Under the pieces are notes generated by a model, which worked only from the letters and a program-made list of their open reading frames with translations, searched no databases and was not told the DNA's origin. The position numbers were made by a program, and so were the translations under genes. Shown here one piece after another: positions 16,345-25,515 of a stretch of 64,000 bases of DNA; position 1 is the stretch's first letter, and each line of letters opens with the position of its first letter. The stretch lies in assembly GCA_947176895.1 (NCBI GenBank), contig CAMWSK010000012.1:1-64000 (forward strand), written 5' to 3'. This DNA comes from an uncultured Prevotellaceae bacterium (GTDB lineage: Bacteria > Bacteroidota > Bacteroidia > Bacteroidales > Bacteroidaceae).

Positions 16345-19300
16345 ATGAACATCAAAGACTCTTTGTACGATTCCGCCTACGAGCACGACTCCTGTGGCGT
16401 GGGGCTCATAGTAAATATCAAGGGAGCGAAGTACCACGATGTGGTGGAGAACGCCCTGCAAGTCCTTGAACACATGGCGCACCGCGGAGCCGAGGGTGCC
16501 GACAACAAGACCGGCGACGGCGCGGGCATCATGGTGCAGATTCCCCATGAGTTCATCTTGCTCAACGGCATTCCCGTGCCCGAGCGTGGCCGGTATGGTG
16601 TGGGCATGTTGTTCATGCCCAAGGAGACGGCCGACTACGAGGCCTTCCTCAGCATCATACGCCGGACGGTTTCCGAAGAGGGTCTTACCCTGATGTTCCA
16701 GCGCGATGTGCCGGTCAATTCCAGCGTTCTGGGCCATGATGCCGCCATGAGCGAACCGCTCATCAAGCAGATTTTCATCTGTGGCAAGGAAGAGATAGGT
16801 GTGGACGTGAAGGATTATGAGGAGCGTCTTCAAAGCCTGCTCTATGTCGTGGGCAAGAAAATAGAGCGCCGTGTGGCCGAATCCACCATCGGCAACAAGG
16901 ACAACTGCTATATCGTGAGCCTCTCCACGCGCACGCTTATATATAAAGGTATGCTCACCTCACGCCAGTTGCGCTATTACTATCCCGACCTGATGAATCC
17001 GTATTTCACCAGTGCCCTGGCTCTCGTCCATTCGCGTTTCTCTACCAACACCTTCCCCATGTGGCGTCTGGCCCAGCCGTTCCGCTTCATCGCGCACAAT
17101 GGCGAGATCAACACCATCAAGGGCAATCGGATGTGGATGCAGACGCGCGAGTCCGTTTTGCGTCCCCATCACTTAGGTCCCGTGGAAGACATCTCGCCCA
17201 TCATACAGGAGGGCATGAGCGACAGCGCCTCGCTGGACAATACGGTGGAGTTCTTTGTGAAGGGAGGCATGTCCCTGCCACATGCCTTGGCCATGCTCAT
17301 CCCCGAAAGCTATGGCAGCAAGGACCCCATCTCCAACCGCATAAAGAGTTTCTACGAGTACCATAGCATCTTCATGGAGCCGTGGGACGGACCTGCGGCC
17401 GTGATGTTCTCCGACGGGCATTATGCCGGCGGCCTGCTCGACCGCAACGGCCTGCGCCCCGCCCGTTATGCCATCACGCGCAACGGGTTGCTGGTGATGG
17501 CCTCGGAGACAGGCGTGCTCGACATCGACCCCACCACCATCATTGAAAAAGGACGCCTGCAACCGGGCAAGATGTTTATGGTGGACCTGGACGGCGGACG
17601 CGTCATTGCCAACGACGAGATAAAAACCTCTTTGGCCGAGGAACACCCGTACAGCGACTGGCTGCACAGTAATCTGGTGGTGCTTAGCGATATTCACAGC
17701 GGACGCAAGGTGCGTCACGATGTGGACGACTTCCAACAACGCCTGCACACCTTCGGCTTCAACCGCGAGGATATCGACTTCATCCTCAAGCCCATGGTCA
17801 ACAACCATCAGGAGCCGATCATGTCCATGGGAGCGGATATTCCCATCCCCGTGCTCAGCGAAAGGCCGCAGCGCTTCTTCGATTACTTCCGCCAGATGTT
17901 TGCCCAGGTGACCAATCCCGCCATCGACCCGCTGAGGGAATACACCGTGATGTCTCTCACCGACTATATCGGCGGTGTGTCGGGCAACATCCTGGAGGCC
18001 ACGCCGGAGATGTGCAAGGTGGTGGAGCTGCCCAGCCCCATCATTTCCAACATCGACCTCGACAACCTGAAGAACCTTGCCTACAAGGGCTTCCGCACCA
18101 TCACGCTGGATATGGTGTTCCCGGCCTCGGAGGGTGCGCCGGGTATGCAGCGGGCCATCCGCGAGCTGTGTGCCGAGGTGGAACATACCGTGGACAAGGG
18201 TTACAACTACATCATCCTCAGCGACAAGGCGGTTGACGCACAGCATGCTCCCATTCCGTCGCTCATCGTGATGTCGGCCGTGCATCACCATCTGATCAAG
18301 TGCAGGAAACGTTCGCAAACGGCGCTCATCGTGGAGACGGGCGAGGTGATGCAGGTCATGGACGTGGCCCTGCTTACCGGTTTCGGCGCCAGTGCCGTGA
18401 ATCCCTACATGGCCTTTGCCATGCTCAATGACCTGGTGGAGCGCAAGGAACTGCAGTTGGACTATCCCACGGCCAAGCGCTACTATATCCGGGCCATAGA
18501 CAAGGGTCTGATGAAAATCATATCCAAGATGGGCATTTCCACCATACGCAGCTATCGCGGCGCCATGTTGTTCGAGAGTCTGGGCATCTCCTCGTCCCTG
18601 CTTGATGAGTATTTCGGCGGGGGCATCTCCAAGATTGAGGGCGTCACGCTGGAGGATGTGGCCCACGACACGCTGCTGCGCCACGCCAAGGGCTATGCCG
18701 CCCCGGCGGAGAGCGGGGAAGTGCCCGCCATGGAGGATTTCGGCATCTATCGTTACCGCAAGGACGGCGAGCGTCATGCCTGGTACCCCAAGACGGTTCA
18801 GGCTCTGCAGAAGGCCGTCAGGGAGGATGATTACGAACAGTTTTGCGAGTTCTCGCGCCTGGTGGACAACGAGGAGCACCCCATGTTCATCCGCAATCTG
18901 ATGGAGGTGCATTCCGACCGTCAGCCTGTGCCCCTGGACGAGGTGGAGCCGGAGGAGGAAATCGTGCACCGGTTTGTGGGAGGGGCCATTTCCTTCGGAG
19001 CCATCAGCAGCAGGGCGCACGAGGATATTGCCCTGGCGATGAACAGCCTGGGCTGCCGGAGCAATACGGGCGAGGGAGGCGAGGACCCCGAACGTTTCAC
19101 CCATACGCGCGACGGCATCTCGCTGCGCAGTGCCACCAAGCAGATTGCATCGGGGCGTTTCGGCGTCACCACGGAATATCTGGTGGATGCCGACGAGATA
19201 CAGATTAAAATAGCGCAAGGCGCCAAACCGGGCGAGGGAGGCCAGCTTCCCGGATATAAGGTGGATGCCATGATAGCCCGCACGCGCCATTCCATCCCCG

Positions 19301-20823
19301 GCATCACGCTCATCTCTCCGCCCCCTCACCACGACATCTACTCCATCGAGGACCTTTCACAGCTCATCTTCGACCTGAAGAACGTGAATCCCTGCGCCAC
19401 CATCAACGTGAAACTGGTGGCGGAAAGCGGCGTGGGCACCATTGCCGCCGGTGTGGCCAAGGCCAAGGCCGACTCCATCCTCATCAGCGGTGCCGACGGC
19501 GGCACGGGTGCCTCGCCCGCCAGCTCGGTGCATTATGCCGGCCTGCCCATGGAGCTGGGCTTGGCCGAGATACAACAGACGCTCATCTTCAACAACCTGC
19601 GTGGTAAGGTACGCGTCCAGTGCGACGGCGGCCTGAAGAACGGGCGCGACGTGGTGGTGAGCGCCTTGCTCGGAGCCGAGGAATACGGCTTCTCCACGGC
19701 CTTGATGGTGGCTTTGGGCTGCATCATGGACCGCAAGTGCCACACGAACACCTGTCCCGTGGGCATCGCCACCCAGTGTGAGGAGTTGTGCCGCAAGTAT
19801 AAGGGTTCTTACCACTATGTGGTGCGCTACCTGCTGTTCGTGGCCCGGGAGGTGCGCCGGATTCTGGCACAGATGGGCTACCGTTCGCTGGGCGAGATTG
19901 TGGGCAGGAGCGACCTGCTCCGGCAGAAGCATTACGAAGGCAGGCTTGCCCGCGTGGACTTGGGCCGGCTGCTGCACCATGCCCACGAAGAGGGTTACCC
20001 CGAGATGTGGCAGGGAGAACAACAGGCCCTGCCGCAGGGGCTGAAGGACGAATCCCTCATTGCCGCCTCGGAACATGCCATTAAAAGCGGGTTGCCCATC
20101 CAGTTTATCTCTGCCATCTCCAACACGGACCGCAGTGTGGGCACCATGCTCAGCGGCCACATCACGCGTCTGTGCGGTGGCAAGGGACTGCCTTCCGACA
20201 CCATCACCATACGCTTCCGCGGATCTGCCGGACAGAGTTTCGGTGCCTTCCTCTGCCCCGGTGTCACCTTCAAGCTGGAGGGCGATGCCAACGACTATCT
20301 GGGCAAGGGACTTTCCGGCGGGCGCATCGTGCTGACTCCCCCCTCCGAGGTGGCTTTCCGCCCCGAGGACAACATCATCGCCGGCAACACCCTGCTCTAT
20401 GGAGCCACTTCGGGCGAAGTGTTCATCCGCGGCCGTGTGGGCGAGCGTTTCTGTGTGCGCAACAGCGGTGCCGTGGCCGTGGTGGAGGGCGTGGGCGACC
20501 ATTGCTGCGAGTATATGACGGGCGGGCGCACCGTGGTTCTGGGACCGGCGGGGCGCAACTTTGCCGCAGGCATGAGCGGCGGTGTGGCTTATGTGTGGGA
20601 TCCCACCCGCACCTTCGACCAAGGCTGTAACATGGATTCCGTGGAGCTTACCCTTGTGGAGACTCTTTCCGACAGCTCGGAACTGCACCGCCTTATCGAG
20701 GCGCACTACGAGCACACCGGCAGCTGGCTGGCCTCGTCCATGCTTCGTGACTGGACCAAATACTGTGCCGAGTTTATCAAGGTTATGCCCATAGAATACA
20801 AGAAGATACTGGAGGCGGAATAA
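16345..20823 (+). CDS. gltB: Glutamate synthase large subunit
   Basis: The 1492-residue protein turns 2-oxoglutarate plus glutamine into two glutamates. The frame is open further upstream inside pyrG, but the ATG at 16345 gives the expected start, with the glutaminase nucleophile Cys17 after a 16-residue propeptide (HDSCGVGL). The central and FMN domains follow, with GDGGTGASPAS-like residues. The 3Fe-4S motif C-x5-C-x4-C (CIMDRKCHTNTC) lies at about residues 1126-1137, and the C-terminal Gly-rich beta-helix is complete. No gltD is adjacent, so the electron-donating small subunit must be elsewhere or replaced. Confidence 0.95.
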   Translation: MNIKDSLYDSAYEHDSCGVGLIVNIKGAKYHDVVENALQVLEHMAHRGAEGADNKTGDGAGIMVQIPHEFILLNGIPVPERGRYGVGMLFMPKETADYEAFLSIIRRTVSEEGLTLMFQRDVPVNSSVLGHDAAMSEPLIKQIFICGKEEIGVDVKDYEERLQSLLYVVGKKIERRVAESTIGNKDNCYIVSLSTRTLIYKGMLTSRQLRYYYPDLMNPYFTSALALVHSRFSTNTFPMWRLAQPFRFIAHNGEINTIKGNRMWMQTRESVLRPHHLGPVEDISPIIQEGMSDSASLDNTVEFFVKGGMSLPHALAMLIPESYGSKDPISNRIKSFYEYHSIFMEPWDGPAAVMFSDGHYAGGLLDRNGLRPARYAITRNGLLVMASETGVLDIDPTTIIEKGRLQPGKMFMVDLDGGRVIANDEIKTSLAEEHPYSDWLHSNLVVLSDIHSGRKVRHDVDDFQQRLHTFGFNREDIDFILKPMVNNHQEPIMSMGADIPIPVLSERPQRFFDYFRQMFAQVTNPAIDPLREYTVMSLTDYIGGVSGNILEATPEMCKVVELPSPIISNIDLDNLKNLAYKGFRTITLDMVFPASEGAPGMQRAIRELCAEVEHTVDKGYNYIILSDKAVDAQHAPIPSLIVMSAVHHHLIKCRKRSQTALIVETGEVMQVMDVALLTGFGASAVNPYMAFAMLNDLVERKELQLDYPTAKRYYIRAIDKGLMKIISKMGISTIRSYRGAMLFESLGISSSLLDEYFGGGISKIEGVTLEDVAHDTLLRHAKGYAAPAESGEVPAMEDFGIYRYRKDGERHAWYPKTVQALQKAVREDDYEQFCEFSRLVDNEEHPMFIRNLMEVHSDRQPVPLDEVEPEEEIVHRFVGGAISFGAISSRAHEDIALAMNSLGCRSNTGEGGEDPERFTHTRDGISLRSATKQIASGRFGVTTEYLVDADEIQIKIAQGAKPGEGGQLPGYKVDAMIARTRHSIPGITLISPPPHHDIYSIEDLSQLIFDLKNVNPCATINVKLVAESGVGTIAAGVAKAKADSILISGADGGTGASPASSVHYAGLPMELGLAEIQQTLIFNNLRGKVRVQCDGGLKNGRDVVVSALLGAEEYGFSTALMVALGCIMDRKCHTNTCPVGIATQCEELCRKYKGSYHYVVRYLLFVAREVRRILAQMGYRSLGEIVGRSDLLRQKHYEGRLARVDLGRLLHHAHEEGYPEMWQGEQQALPQGLKDESLIAASEHAIKSGLPIQFISAISNTDRSVGTMLSGHITRLCGGKGLPSDTITIRFRGSAGQSFGAFLCPGVTFKLEGDANDYLGKGLSGGRIVLTPPSEVAFRPEDNIIAGNTLLYGATSGEVFIRGRVGERFCVRNSGAVAVVEGVGDHCCEYMTGGRTVVLGPAGRNFAAGMSGGVAYVWDPTRTFDQGCNMDSVELTLVETLSDSSELHRLIEAHYEHTGSWLASSMLRDWTKYCAEFIKVMPIEYKKILEAE

Positions 20824-20867
20824 GGTTCTCCATATCCTCCTTTTCCCAACTATCTGATTTTTCAAGA

Positions 20868-20948
20868 AAACATGAACACGTTTTTCAAAAACATGAACAT
20901 GTTTTGACCAAAAGATGAACATGTTTTTTTGCGGACATGCACAAGAGA
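20868..20948. repeat. Phased palindrome array B (three good units plus one decayed)
   Basis: Units start at 20868 (AAACATGAACACGTTT), 20889 (AAACATGAACATGTTT) and 20911 (AAAGATGAACATGTTT), with a decayed fourth at 20933 (GGACATGCACAAGAG). Unit order matches array A: the third unit has AAAGATG and the fourth has a CA centre. The array lies 45 bp after the gltB stop and merges into the terminator hairpin. It sits between two gene ends, so it cannot be a simple promoter operator here. Confidence 0.8.
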
Positions 20949-20993
20949 GGAAGCGGCAGATTGCATAAGGCAATCTGCCGCTTCCTCTCTTGT
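20941..20993. terminator. Perfect 24-bp inverted repeat, bidirectional terminator for gltB and the OMP gene
   Basis: Arms 20941-20964 and 20970-20993 are perfectly complementary around a 5-nt loop (ATAAG). It lies 117 bp after gltB and 43 bp after the end of the leftward outer-membrane protein gene, the usual place for a shared intrinsic terminator. Confidence 0.75.
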
Positions 20994-21036
20994 CGGGTAC
21001 AACACTCTGATGTGGACCCTTGTGGTGCGGAGCCGG

Positions 21037-21912
21037 CTAAAGCAGGATGCCGAAACTGAGGCTTTGGAAGTTCGGTCCTTTGTCTGTGCGCAGCACGTCC
21101 ATGGGACTGTACTTCGCATAAATTTCCAGGATGCCACCAATGCGCACGGTGGCCATCAGGTCTACGGTCACGGGTGTCACGTAAGCACTGGTATTGTCTT
21201 TCTCGATGTGTTTCTTTCCGTCCAGCTTATACTTGGTGCGGAGGCTGCTGTACAAATTGAAGTTGATGACGGGACCCACGGAAAAACCGGCTTTGCGGGC
21301 GCGGAACTGGTAACGGATGGGTACGTTGAGGCTGAACACCTTGATGCGCGAGTAGCTTGGGATGGCCCCGTCGGGGTAGCCGACAAGTTGGATTTGCCCG
21401 TCCTGCTTGGTGAAGCGCATGTCTTCCTTCATGCGATAGTTGCGCCAGTCCAGTCCGATGCCCACGGAGAACATGTTCTTGTTGGCCCGGGGGCGGATGC
21501 GTTGTTCATAAACAATCCACCAAAGCTCCCAGCTTTTGAAGGGGGTCACGTCCATTTGTGCGGGGGCACCGGGGGCTTCGTTCCATCCGAAAGCGAATTT
21601 CGTGGCGGACGAGTACTTGGCAAGCCGGTTTCGCTTGACATTCTTCTGCATGCTGAAAGGGCCGACATCGAATTGCCATGAGTCGGGATTGATGCCCGAG
21701 TGGAAAATGTAGTTGTCGGTGGGGGTGGTCAGGGAATGGGAGTATTGATAGGCCGGTTCGCCTTTCCTGCCTTGGATGTTCACGGTTGTTCCGTTTTCGG
21801 TGCTGATGATTTCTACGCTCCGGGGCTGTTCCACCGTCACCGTGTCGTTCGCGTTCTCGGCCATTGCCGTGTTGCAGATGCTCAGGGCGGCCAGGATAAA
21901 TAGTTTTTTCAT
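21037..21912 (-). CDS. Exported outer-membrane beta-barrel-like protein
   Basis: The 291-residue protein has a signal peptide (about 1-18, ending TAMA). The rest alternates short hydrophobic and aromatic beta strands (for example FAFGWNEAP, FSVGIGLDWRNY and IRYQFRARKAGFSVGPV) and ends in a hydrophobic strand (SFGILL), as expected of a small outer-membrane barrel. It is the last of four genes in the ECF sigma operon, 14 bp after the preceding gene. Specific function unknown. Confidence 0.75.
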   Translation of the reverse strand: MKKLFILAALSICNTAMAENANDTVTVEQPRSVEIISTENGTTVNIQGRKGEPAYQYSHSLTTPTDNYIFHSGINPDSWQFDVGPFSMQKNVKRNRLAKYSSATKFAFGWNEAPGAPAQMDVTPFKSWELWWIVYEQRIRPRANKNMFSVGIGLDWRNYRMKEDMRFTKQDGQIQLVGYPDGAIPSYSRIKVFSLNVPIRYQFRARKAGFSVGPVINFNLYSSLRTKYKLDGKKHIEKDNTSAYVTPVTVDLMATVRIGGILEIYAKYSPMDVLRTDKGPNFQSLSFGILL

Positions 21913-21926
21913 AAGGATGAGTTTGT

Positions 21927-22361
21927 TTAATGGTTGTCGTTGATGGCTTTCTTCAGTTGCTTGATGTTCTTCACATGACCCTCCATATAGACGAGGGTCA
22001 CCTTGTCCGGTTCGCAGATATAGCAGAGAAAGCGGTTAATGTTTGCCCGGGCGGGCAGTTGCAGGATTGTGGTTTTGCGCGTGTTCCTGAAGGTGACTTC
22101 GCTGCCGATGGCGGTCTTTTGGTCGGTTTCCACCAGGGCTTCCACTTTTTTCTGTTGAACCCCGTCGGCTTGGAATTGGATGCTGTGGTACAAGGTGAGG
22201 TCGTATTTGCGGATGGGCTGTCCCTTCACCTTTACTTCCACCAGTTCTTCCCGTGGCACGATGCCGCCTTGAAAGGCTTGGTTCGTGGCCAGTCCGTCTT
22301 GCGCCCGCAGAGGGGAGACGGTTGCGAGGAGGGTGATGATGAACAATAGTATTTGTTTCAT
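21927..22361 (-). CDS. Small exported protein, DUF6108-like
   Basis: The 144-residue protein has a signal peptide (about 1-20, ending PLRAQ). The mature part contains VPREELVEVKVKGQPIRKYDLTLY and resembles the Bacteroidota family I remember as DUF6108; this assignment is tentative. It probably acts in the periplasm or at the envelope. It sits between the one-span anti-sigma-like gene (12 bp) and the barrel gene (14 bp), so it belongs to the sigma operon. Confidence 0.65.
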   Translation of the reverse strand: MKQILLFIITLLATVSPLRAQDGLATNQAFQGGIVPREELVEVKVKGQPIRKYDLTLYHSIQFQADGVQQKKVEALVETDQKTAIGSEVTFRNTRKTTILQLPARANINRFLCYICEPDKVTLVYMEGHVKNIKQLKKAINDNH

Positions 22362-22373
22362 GGCTTGTGTGTT

Positions 22374-22826
22374 TTATTCTGTAAAGATGGTTTTCAACTG
22401 GTTGTCAACATCTGTTATACCGGGGTCGGGCGTCAGTGCTTGCAGGGTGACGGCCACTTGGTTCATTACTTCAGTGGAATCGGTGATGTGTTGACCGTAG
22501 ACGAAAGCCTCGCATAGCGTAGGGTGGGGGAAGTGGCGGATGGACATTTGTCTTGCCTCTTTGAGCCAAATGCCTGTGCCCAGGGCTACTGCCACGACGG
22601 CGGCTACTGCCGCCCACGTCTTGCGCCGGGTGAATGACACGCTCTTGGGACGCTCCTCCTGCTTCTGTCCCAGGTGGGCGAAGCCTTGAAACACGGGGCG
22701 CAGTTCCTCTAAATCGGCGGGCACGGGGCCTTGGAAGAACTCGTAGAGCCGTTGTTCCTCCTTCAGGGTGGTGTCGCCGTCGAAGAAGCGGTCGATAAGG
22801 ATGCGGATGTCTTCGGTTGTGTTCAT
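22374..22826 (-). CDS. One-span membrane protein, candidate anti-sigma factor
   Basis: The 150-residue protein has a short cytoplasmic N-terminal helical part (MNTTEDIRILIDRFFDGDTT), one transmembrane segment at about residues 68-87 (AAVAAVVAVALGTGIW) and an outer C-terminal domain. Its ATG overlaps the sigma-factor stop by 4 bp (ATGA), a sign of translational coupling. Position and topology suggest an anti-sigma factor for the ECF sigma encoded just upstream, although no zinc-binding motif is visible. Confidence 0.7.
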   Translation of the reverse strand: MNTTEDIRILIDRFFDGDTTLKEEQRLYEFFQGPVPADLEELRPVFQGFAHLGQKQEERPKSVSFTRRKTWAAVAAVVAVALGTGIWLKEARQMSIRHFPHPTLCEAFVYGQHITDSTEVMNQVAVTLQALTPDPGITDVDNQLKTIFTE

Positions 22827-23290
22827 CTTCTGTTGATAACTTTTTGTTTTACGCTCAGGCGGGCCCGGCTCAGTGCCTTGCGCACGGCGGCCTCGTTCAT
22901 GCCCATGATTTCGGCTATCCGGCTCATCTCCAATCCCTCGACGTGGCGCAGGCGAAGGATGGTTTTCTGCACCTCGGGCAGTTCTTCTATGGCTGCGGAC
23001 ATAGGTTCGATGCGTTTGTCCGGTTCCGGAGAGTCCTCGTCGGTGAGTGTGTCGCTGAGCGGCAGGCGGATTGTGTGGTTCCGCAGAACCGATATGCAAT
23101 GGTTGTGCATGGCGGTGCGTGCCAGACCGTCCAGGGGGATGCGCAGGTCGTTCACCCGCTGCCACAGCTTCAGCAACACTTCCTGTGCGGCGTCTTCCGC
23201 GGCTTCGGAGTCGCCCAGCAGTTGTTTTCCCATGTTCACGAGCATGGGGCGCAGCCTTTGGGCTTCCCGTTGGTATTCGCTTTCTGTCAT
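22823..23290 (-). CDS. ECF-type RNA polymerase sigma factor
   Basis: The 155-residue protein has sigma-70 region 2 (about residues 15-70; EDAAQEVLLKLWQRV) and region 4 (about 100-150; LPEVQKTILRLRHVEGLEMSRIAEIMG), with a short linker and no region 1 or 3. It is the first gene of a four-gene leftward operon with a one-span protein and two exported proteins. No SusC/SusD pair is nearby, which sets it apart from the usual polysaccharide-linked ECF systems. The signal is probably envelope state (inference). Confidence 0.9.
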   Translation of the reverse strand: MTESEYQREAQRLRPMLVNMGKQLLGDSEAAEDAAQEVLLKLWQRVNDLRIPLDGLARTAMHNHCISVLRNHTIRLPLSDTLTDEDSPEPDKRIEPMSAAIEELPEVQKTILRLRHVEGLEMSRIAEIMGMNEAAVRKALSRARLSVKQKVINRR

Positions 23291-23518
23291 CCTCTTGGAC
23301 TCTTGTCTGCTCTATATACGCGTCGGTTGGCGTTTTGTGACACCTTTTGCCGGAAAAATTTCATGTCGGGGGGATTTTTATTGAAATTGCAGGGTTCGAC
23401 GCGCATAGGTTCTTCGGCGAAGATAGTTAAAAAACCACAGGGGCAGGAGCCTGAAATGCAATTTTTGTTTTCTTTTTCGCGGGAAAGGCGTAAATATCGT
23501 GAAAAAGCCGTGACGGGG

Positions 23519-23549
23519 TTTGGCAATGACAGAAAGAAAGCGTACTTTA
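23519..23549 (+). promoter_or_regulatory. Candidate manC promoter
   Basis: TTTGGC at 23519 (-33-like) and TACTTTAG at 23542-23549 (one change from TAnnTTTG), with an 18-19 bp gap. It lies inside the upstream extension of the manC frame, which supports starting manC at 23586. Confidence 0.35.
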
Positions 23550-23585
23550 GTGTTTGAGAAACCGAACATTAATATTGTTGAATCG

Positions 23586-24650
23586 ATGCATAGACACGAT
23601 TATTGCCTGATTTTAGCAGGTGGCGTGGGCAGCCGCCTGTGGCCCGTGAGCCGGGCAGAGAAGCCCAAGCAGTTTCTCGACCTTTTCGGTACCGGACGCA
23701 CCTTGTTGCAGCAGACGTTCGACCGTTTCGCCCGATTCATGCCCGCCGACCATATTTTCGTGAGTACCCATGTGGACTATCTCCCCCTGGTGTATGAGCA
23801 GTTGCCCGAGGTGGATGATCTTCATATTCTGGAGGAACCGCTACGGCGTGGCACACTGGCCGCCGTGGCTTGGGGAACCGTCTTCATCATGCACCAGGAT
23901 AAAGACGCCACCATCGTGGTCAGTCCTGCCGATCAGATTATCATGGACGAAGAGGCTTTCCGGGATGATACGCTTCACTCGCTGTGCTTCGCACGCGAAC
24001 AGCAGAGCATCTGCGTGATGGGCATCCAGGCCACACGTGCCGAGACCCAATATGGTTATATACAAAAGGGAAAGCAGACAAGCGACAGCGACATCTGGCG
24101 CGTGAAAAGTTTTATCGAAAAGCCTACGATGGATTTTGCCCGTCTGTTTGTGAAGGATGGCGGATGGTTGTGGAATACCGGCCTTTTTGCCTTTGATTCC
24201 TGCGAGATGCTGCGAAATATCTATAGCTTGGTTCCCGACTATCAGCAGACCATACCGCAGATGCTGATGGATGCCGACACGACGGACGACAAGTTCCTTC
24301 CCGAGTTTTTCAGTATATTGCCCAATCGCAGTGTGGATCTGAGTGTGTTGGAACGTAGCGAGAATGTGTACGTCCATCATTGTTCTTTCGGTTGGGCCGA
24401 CATGGGAGCCTGGGAAACCGTGGGCTTGCAGGCGGATGCTTGCGGCAATGTGTTGATGGGCACCGACGCTCTGATGCACAACAGCAGAAACAACATAGTC
24501 CGCCTGCCCCGGGGCCGCAAGGCGGTGATAGAGGGGCTGACGGACTATGTGGTGGCAGAGGAAGGCGATGTGCTGCTCATCTGCCCCAAGAACAGACAGG
24601 CGGTGCGCCGCAATCAGACGGACGCACAGATGGAATTAGGCGTGGAATGA
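23586..24650 (+). CDS. manC: Mannose-1-phosphate guanylyltransferase
   Basis: From the ATG at 23586 the product has 354 residues and starts MHRHDYCLILAGG, as usual in the phylum; the frame stays open upstream to 23520. The nucleotidyltransferase signature GGVGSRLWPVSR (about 12-23) and the KPKQFL segment bind GTP and mannose-1-phosphate to make GDP-mannose for glycans or GDP-fucose. The C-terminal isomerase domain of bifunctional enzymes is absent. It overlaps the convergent HIT gene by 15 bp. Confidence 0.88.
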   Translation: MHRHDYCLILAGGVGSRLWPVSRAEKPKQFLDLFGTGRTLLQQTFDRFARFMPADHIFVSTHVDYLPLVYEQLPEVDDLHILEEPLRRGTLAAVAWGTVFIMHQDKDATIVVSPADQIIMDEEAFRDDTLHSLCFAREQQSICVMGIQATRAETQYGYIQKGKQTSDSDIWRVKSFIEKPTMDFARLFVKDGGWLWNTGLFAFDSCEMLRNIYSLVPDYQQTIPQMLMDADTTDDKFLPEFFSILPNRSVDLSVLERSENVYVHHCSFGWADMGAWETVGLQADACGNVLMGTDALMHNSRNNIVRLPRGRKAVIEGLTDYVVAEEGDVLLICPKNRQAVRRNQTDAQMELGVE

Positions 24651-25031
24651 TGCCGATATCTTGTTGGCGATTTCCTGCATCTCTTCGGGGGCGAGCTGCA
24701 ACTTGGCGTTGGCGAAGTTCAGGTCGCCCTCGCTTTGCATGGGCACCAAGTGGATGTGGGCATGGGGCACTTCCAGTCCCAGCACGGCTTGTCCCACCTT
24801 GATGCAGGGACAAACCTGTTTGATGGCTTGGGCCACATGCTTGGCAAACACCTGCATCTCGGCAATCTCCCGGTCGGTGAGGTCGAAGAAATAATCCACC
24901 TCGCGCTTGGGAATCACCAGCGTGTGGCCTTTTGCCAGGGGATTGATGTCGAGAAAAGCGTAGAAGTTGTCGCTCTCGGCACATTTGTAGCTGGGTATCT
25001 CGCCCGCTACGATTTTACTGAAGATGGTCAT
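24636..25031 (-). CDS. HIT-family nucleotide hydrolase
   Basis: The 131-residue histidine-triad protein has the motif HAHIHLVP (about residues 92-99) and the N-terminal FSKIVAGEIPSYK typical of Hint-like purine phosphoramidases. It probably hydrolyses adenosine or guanosine phosphoramidates in the cytoplasm. It lies 13 bp after greA and is likely cotranscribed. Confidence 0.92.
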   Translation of the reverse strand: MTIFSKIVAGEIPSYKCAESDNFYAFLDINPLAKGHTLVIPKREVDYFFDLTDREIAEMQVFAKHVAQAIKQVCPCIKVGQAVLGLEVPHAHIHLVPMQSEGDLNFANAKLQLAPEEMQEIANKISASFHA

Positions 25032-25044
25032 TACCGGATGTTTT

Positions 25045-25515
25045 TTAGTCTTCGTAGCTGATGCTTGTCACCTCCAGTTCAATCATGCCCTGGGGCACTT
25101 TGATGGAAGCCACATCGCCCACTTTCTTGCCCAACAGACCTTGTGCGATGGGTGTGGCCACGCTGATCTTGCCTTCGCGCAGGTTGGCCTCGGTCTCGCT
25201 GACGATGGTGTATTTCATCTGCATGTTGTTCTTCACGTTCTTCAGGCCGACGGTTGCCAGAATCTGAACCACGCTGCTGTCCACGGTGCGGGGGTCGATG
25301 ATTTTGGCTTCGAAGATGGTGTGTTTGAGCTGGGCAATCTTTCCTTCAAGTTTGGCCTGATGCTCTTTGGCGGCGTCATACTCTGCGTTCTCGCTCAGGT
25401 CGCCCTTGTCGCGGGCCTCGGCGATGGCAGCGCTGGCGGCAGCGCGTTCCACGCTTTCCAGGTGTTGAAGTTCGGCCACGAGCTTGTCGTAGCCCTTTTG
25501 TGTCATGTAAGCCAT
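25045..25515 (-). CDS. greA: Transcription elongation factor GreA
   Basis: The 156-residue factor rescues backtracked RNA polymerase. The N-terminal coiled coil (about residues 1-75, with DKGDLSENAEYDAAKE carrying the acidic tip) and the C-terminal FKBP-like domain (SVATPIAQGLLGKKVGD) are complete. A -7 element about 119 nt upstream leaves a leader of roughly 110 nt. Confidence 0.95.
   Translation of the reverse strand: MAYMTQKGYDKLVAELQHLESVERAAASAAIAEARDKGDLSENAEYDAAKEHQAKLEGKIAQLKHTIFEAKIIDPRTVDSSVVQILATVGLKNVKNNMQMKYTIVSETEANLREGKISVATPIAQGLLGKKVGDVASIKVPQGMIELEVTSISYED

Noticed and set aside
17173-19332. Very long open frame opposite gltB on the minus strand
   Set aside because: It mirrors the codon bias of a GC-rich gene; the composition (many H, G and V) is not protein-like, and gltB is certain. 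Similar long antisense frames opposite pnp (27195-29480), nusA (36085-37386), infB (37555-40227), parC (58952-61162) and glyS (61669-63252) were rejected for the same reason.
20868-20948. CRISPR array
   Set aside because: Units are palindromic, 16 bp long with 5-6 bp gaps; there are no unique spacers of about 30 bp and no cas genes in the window.
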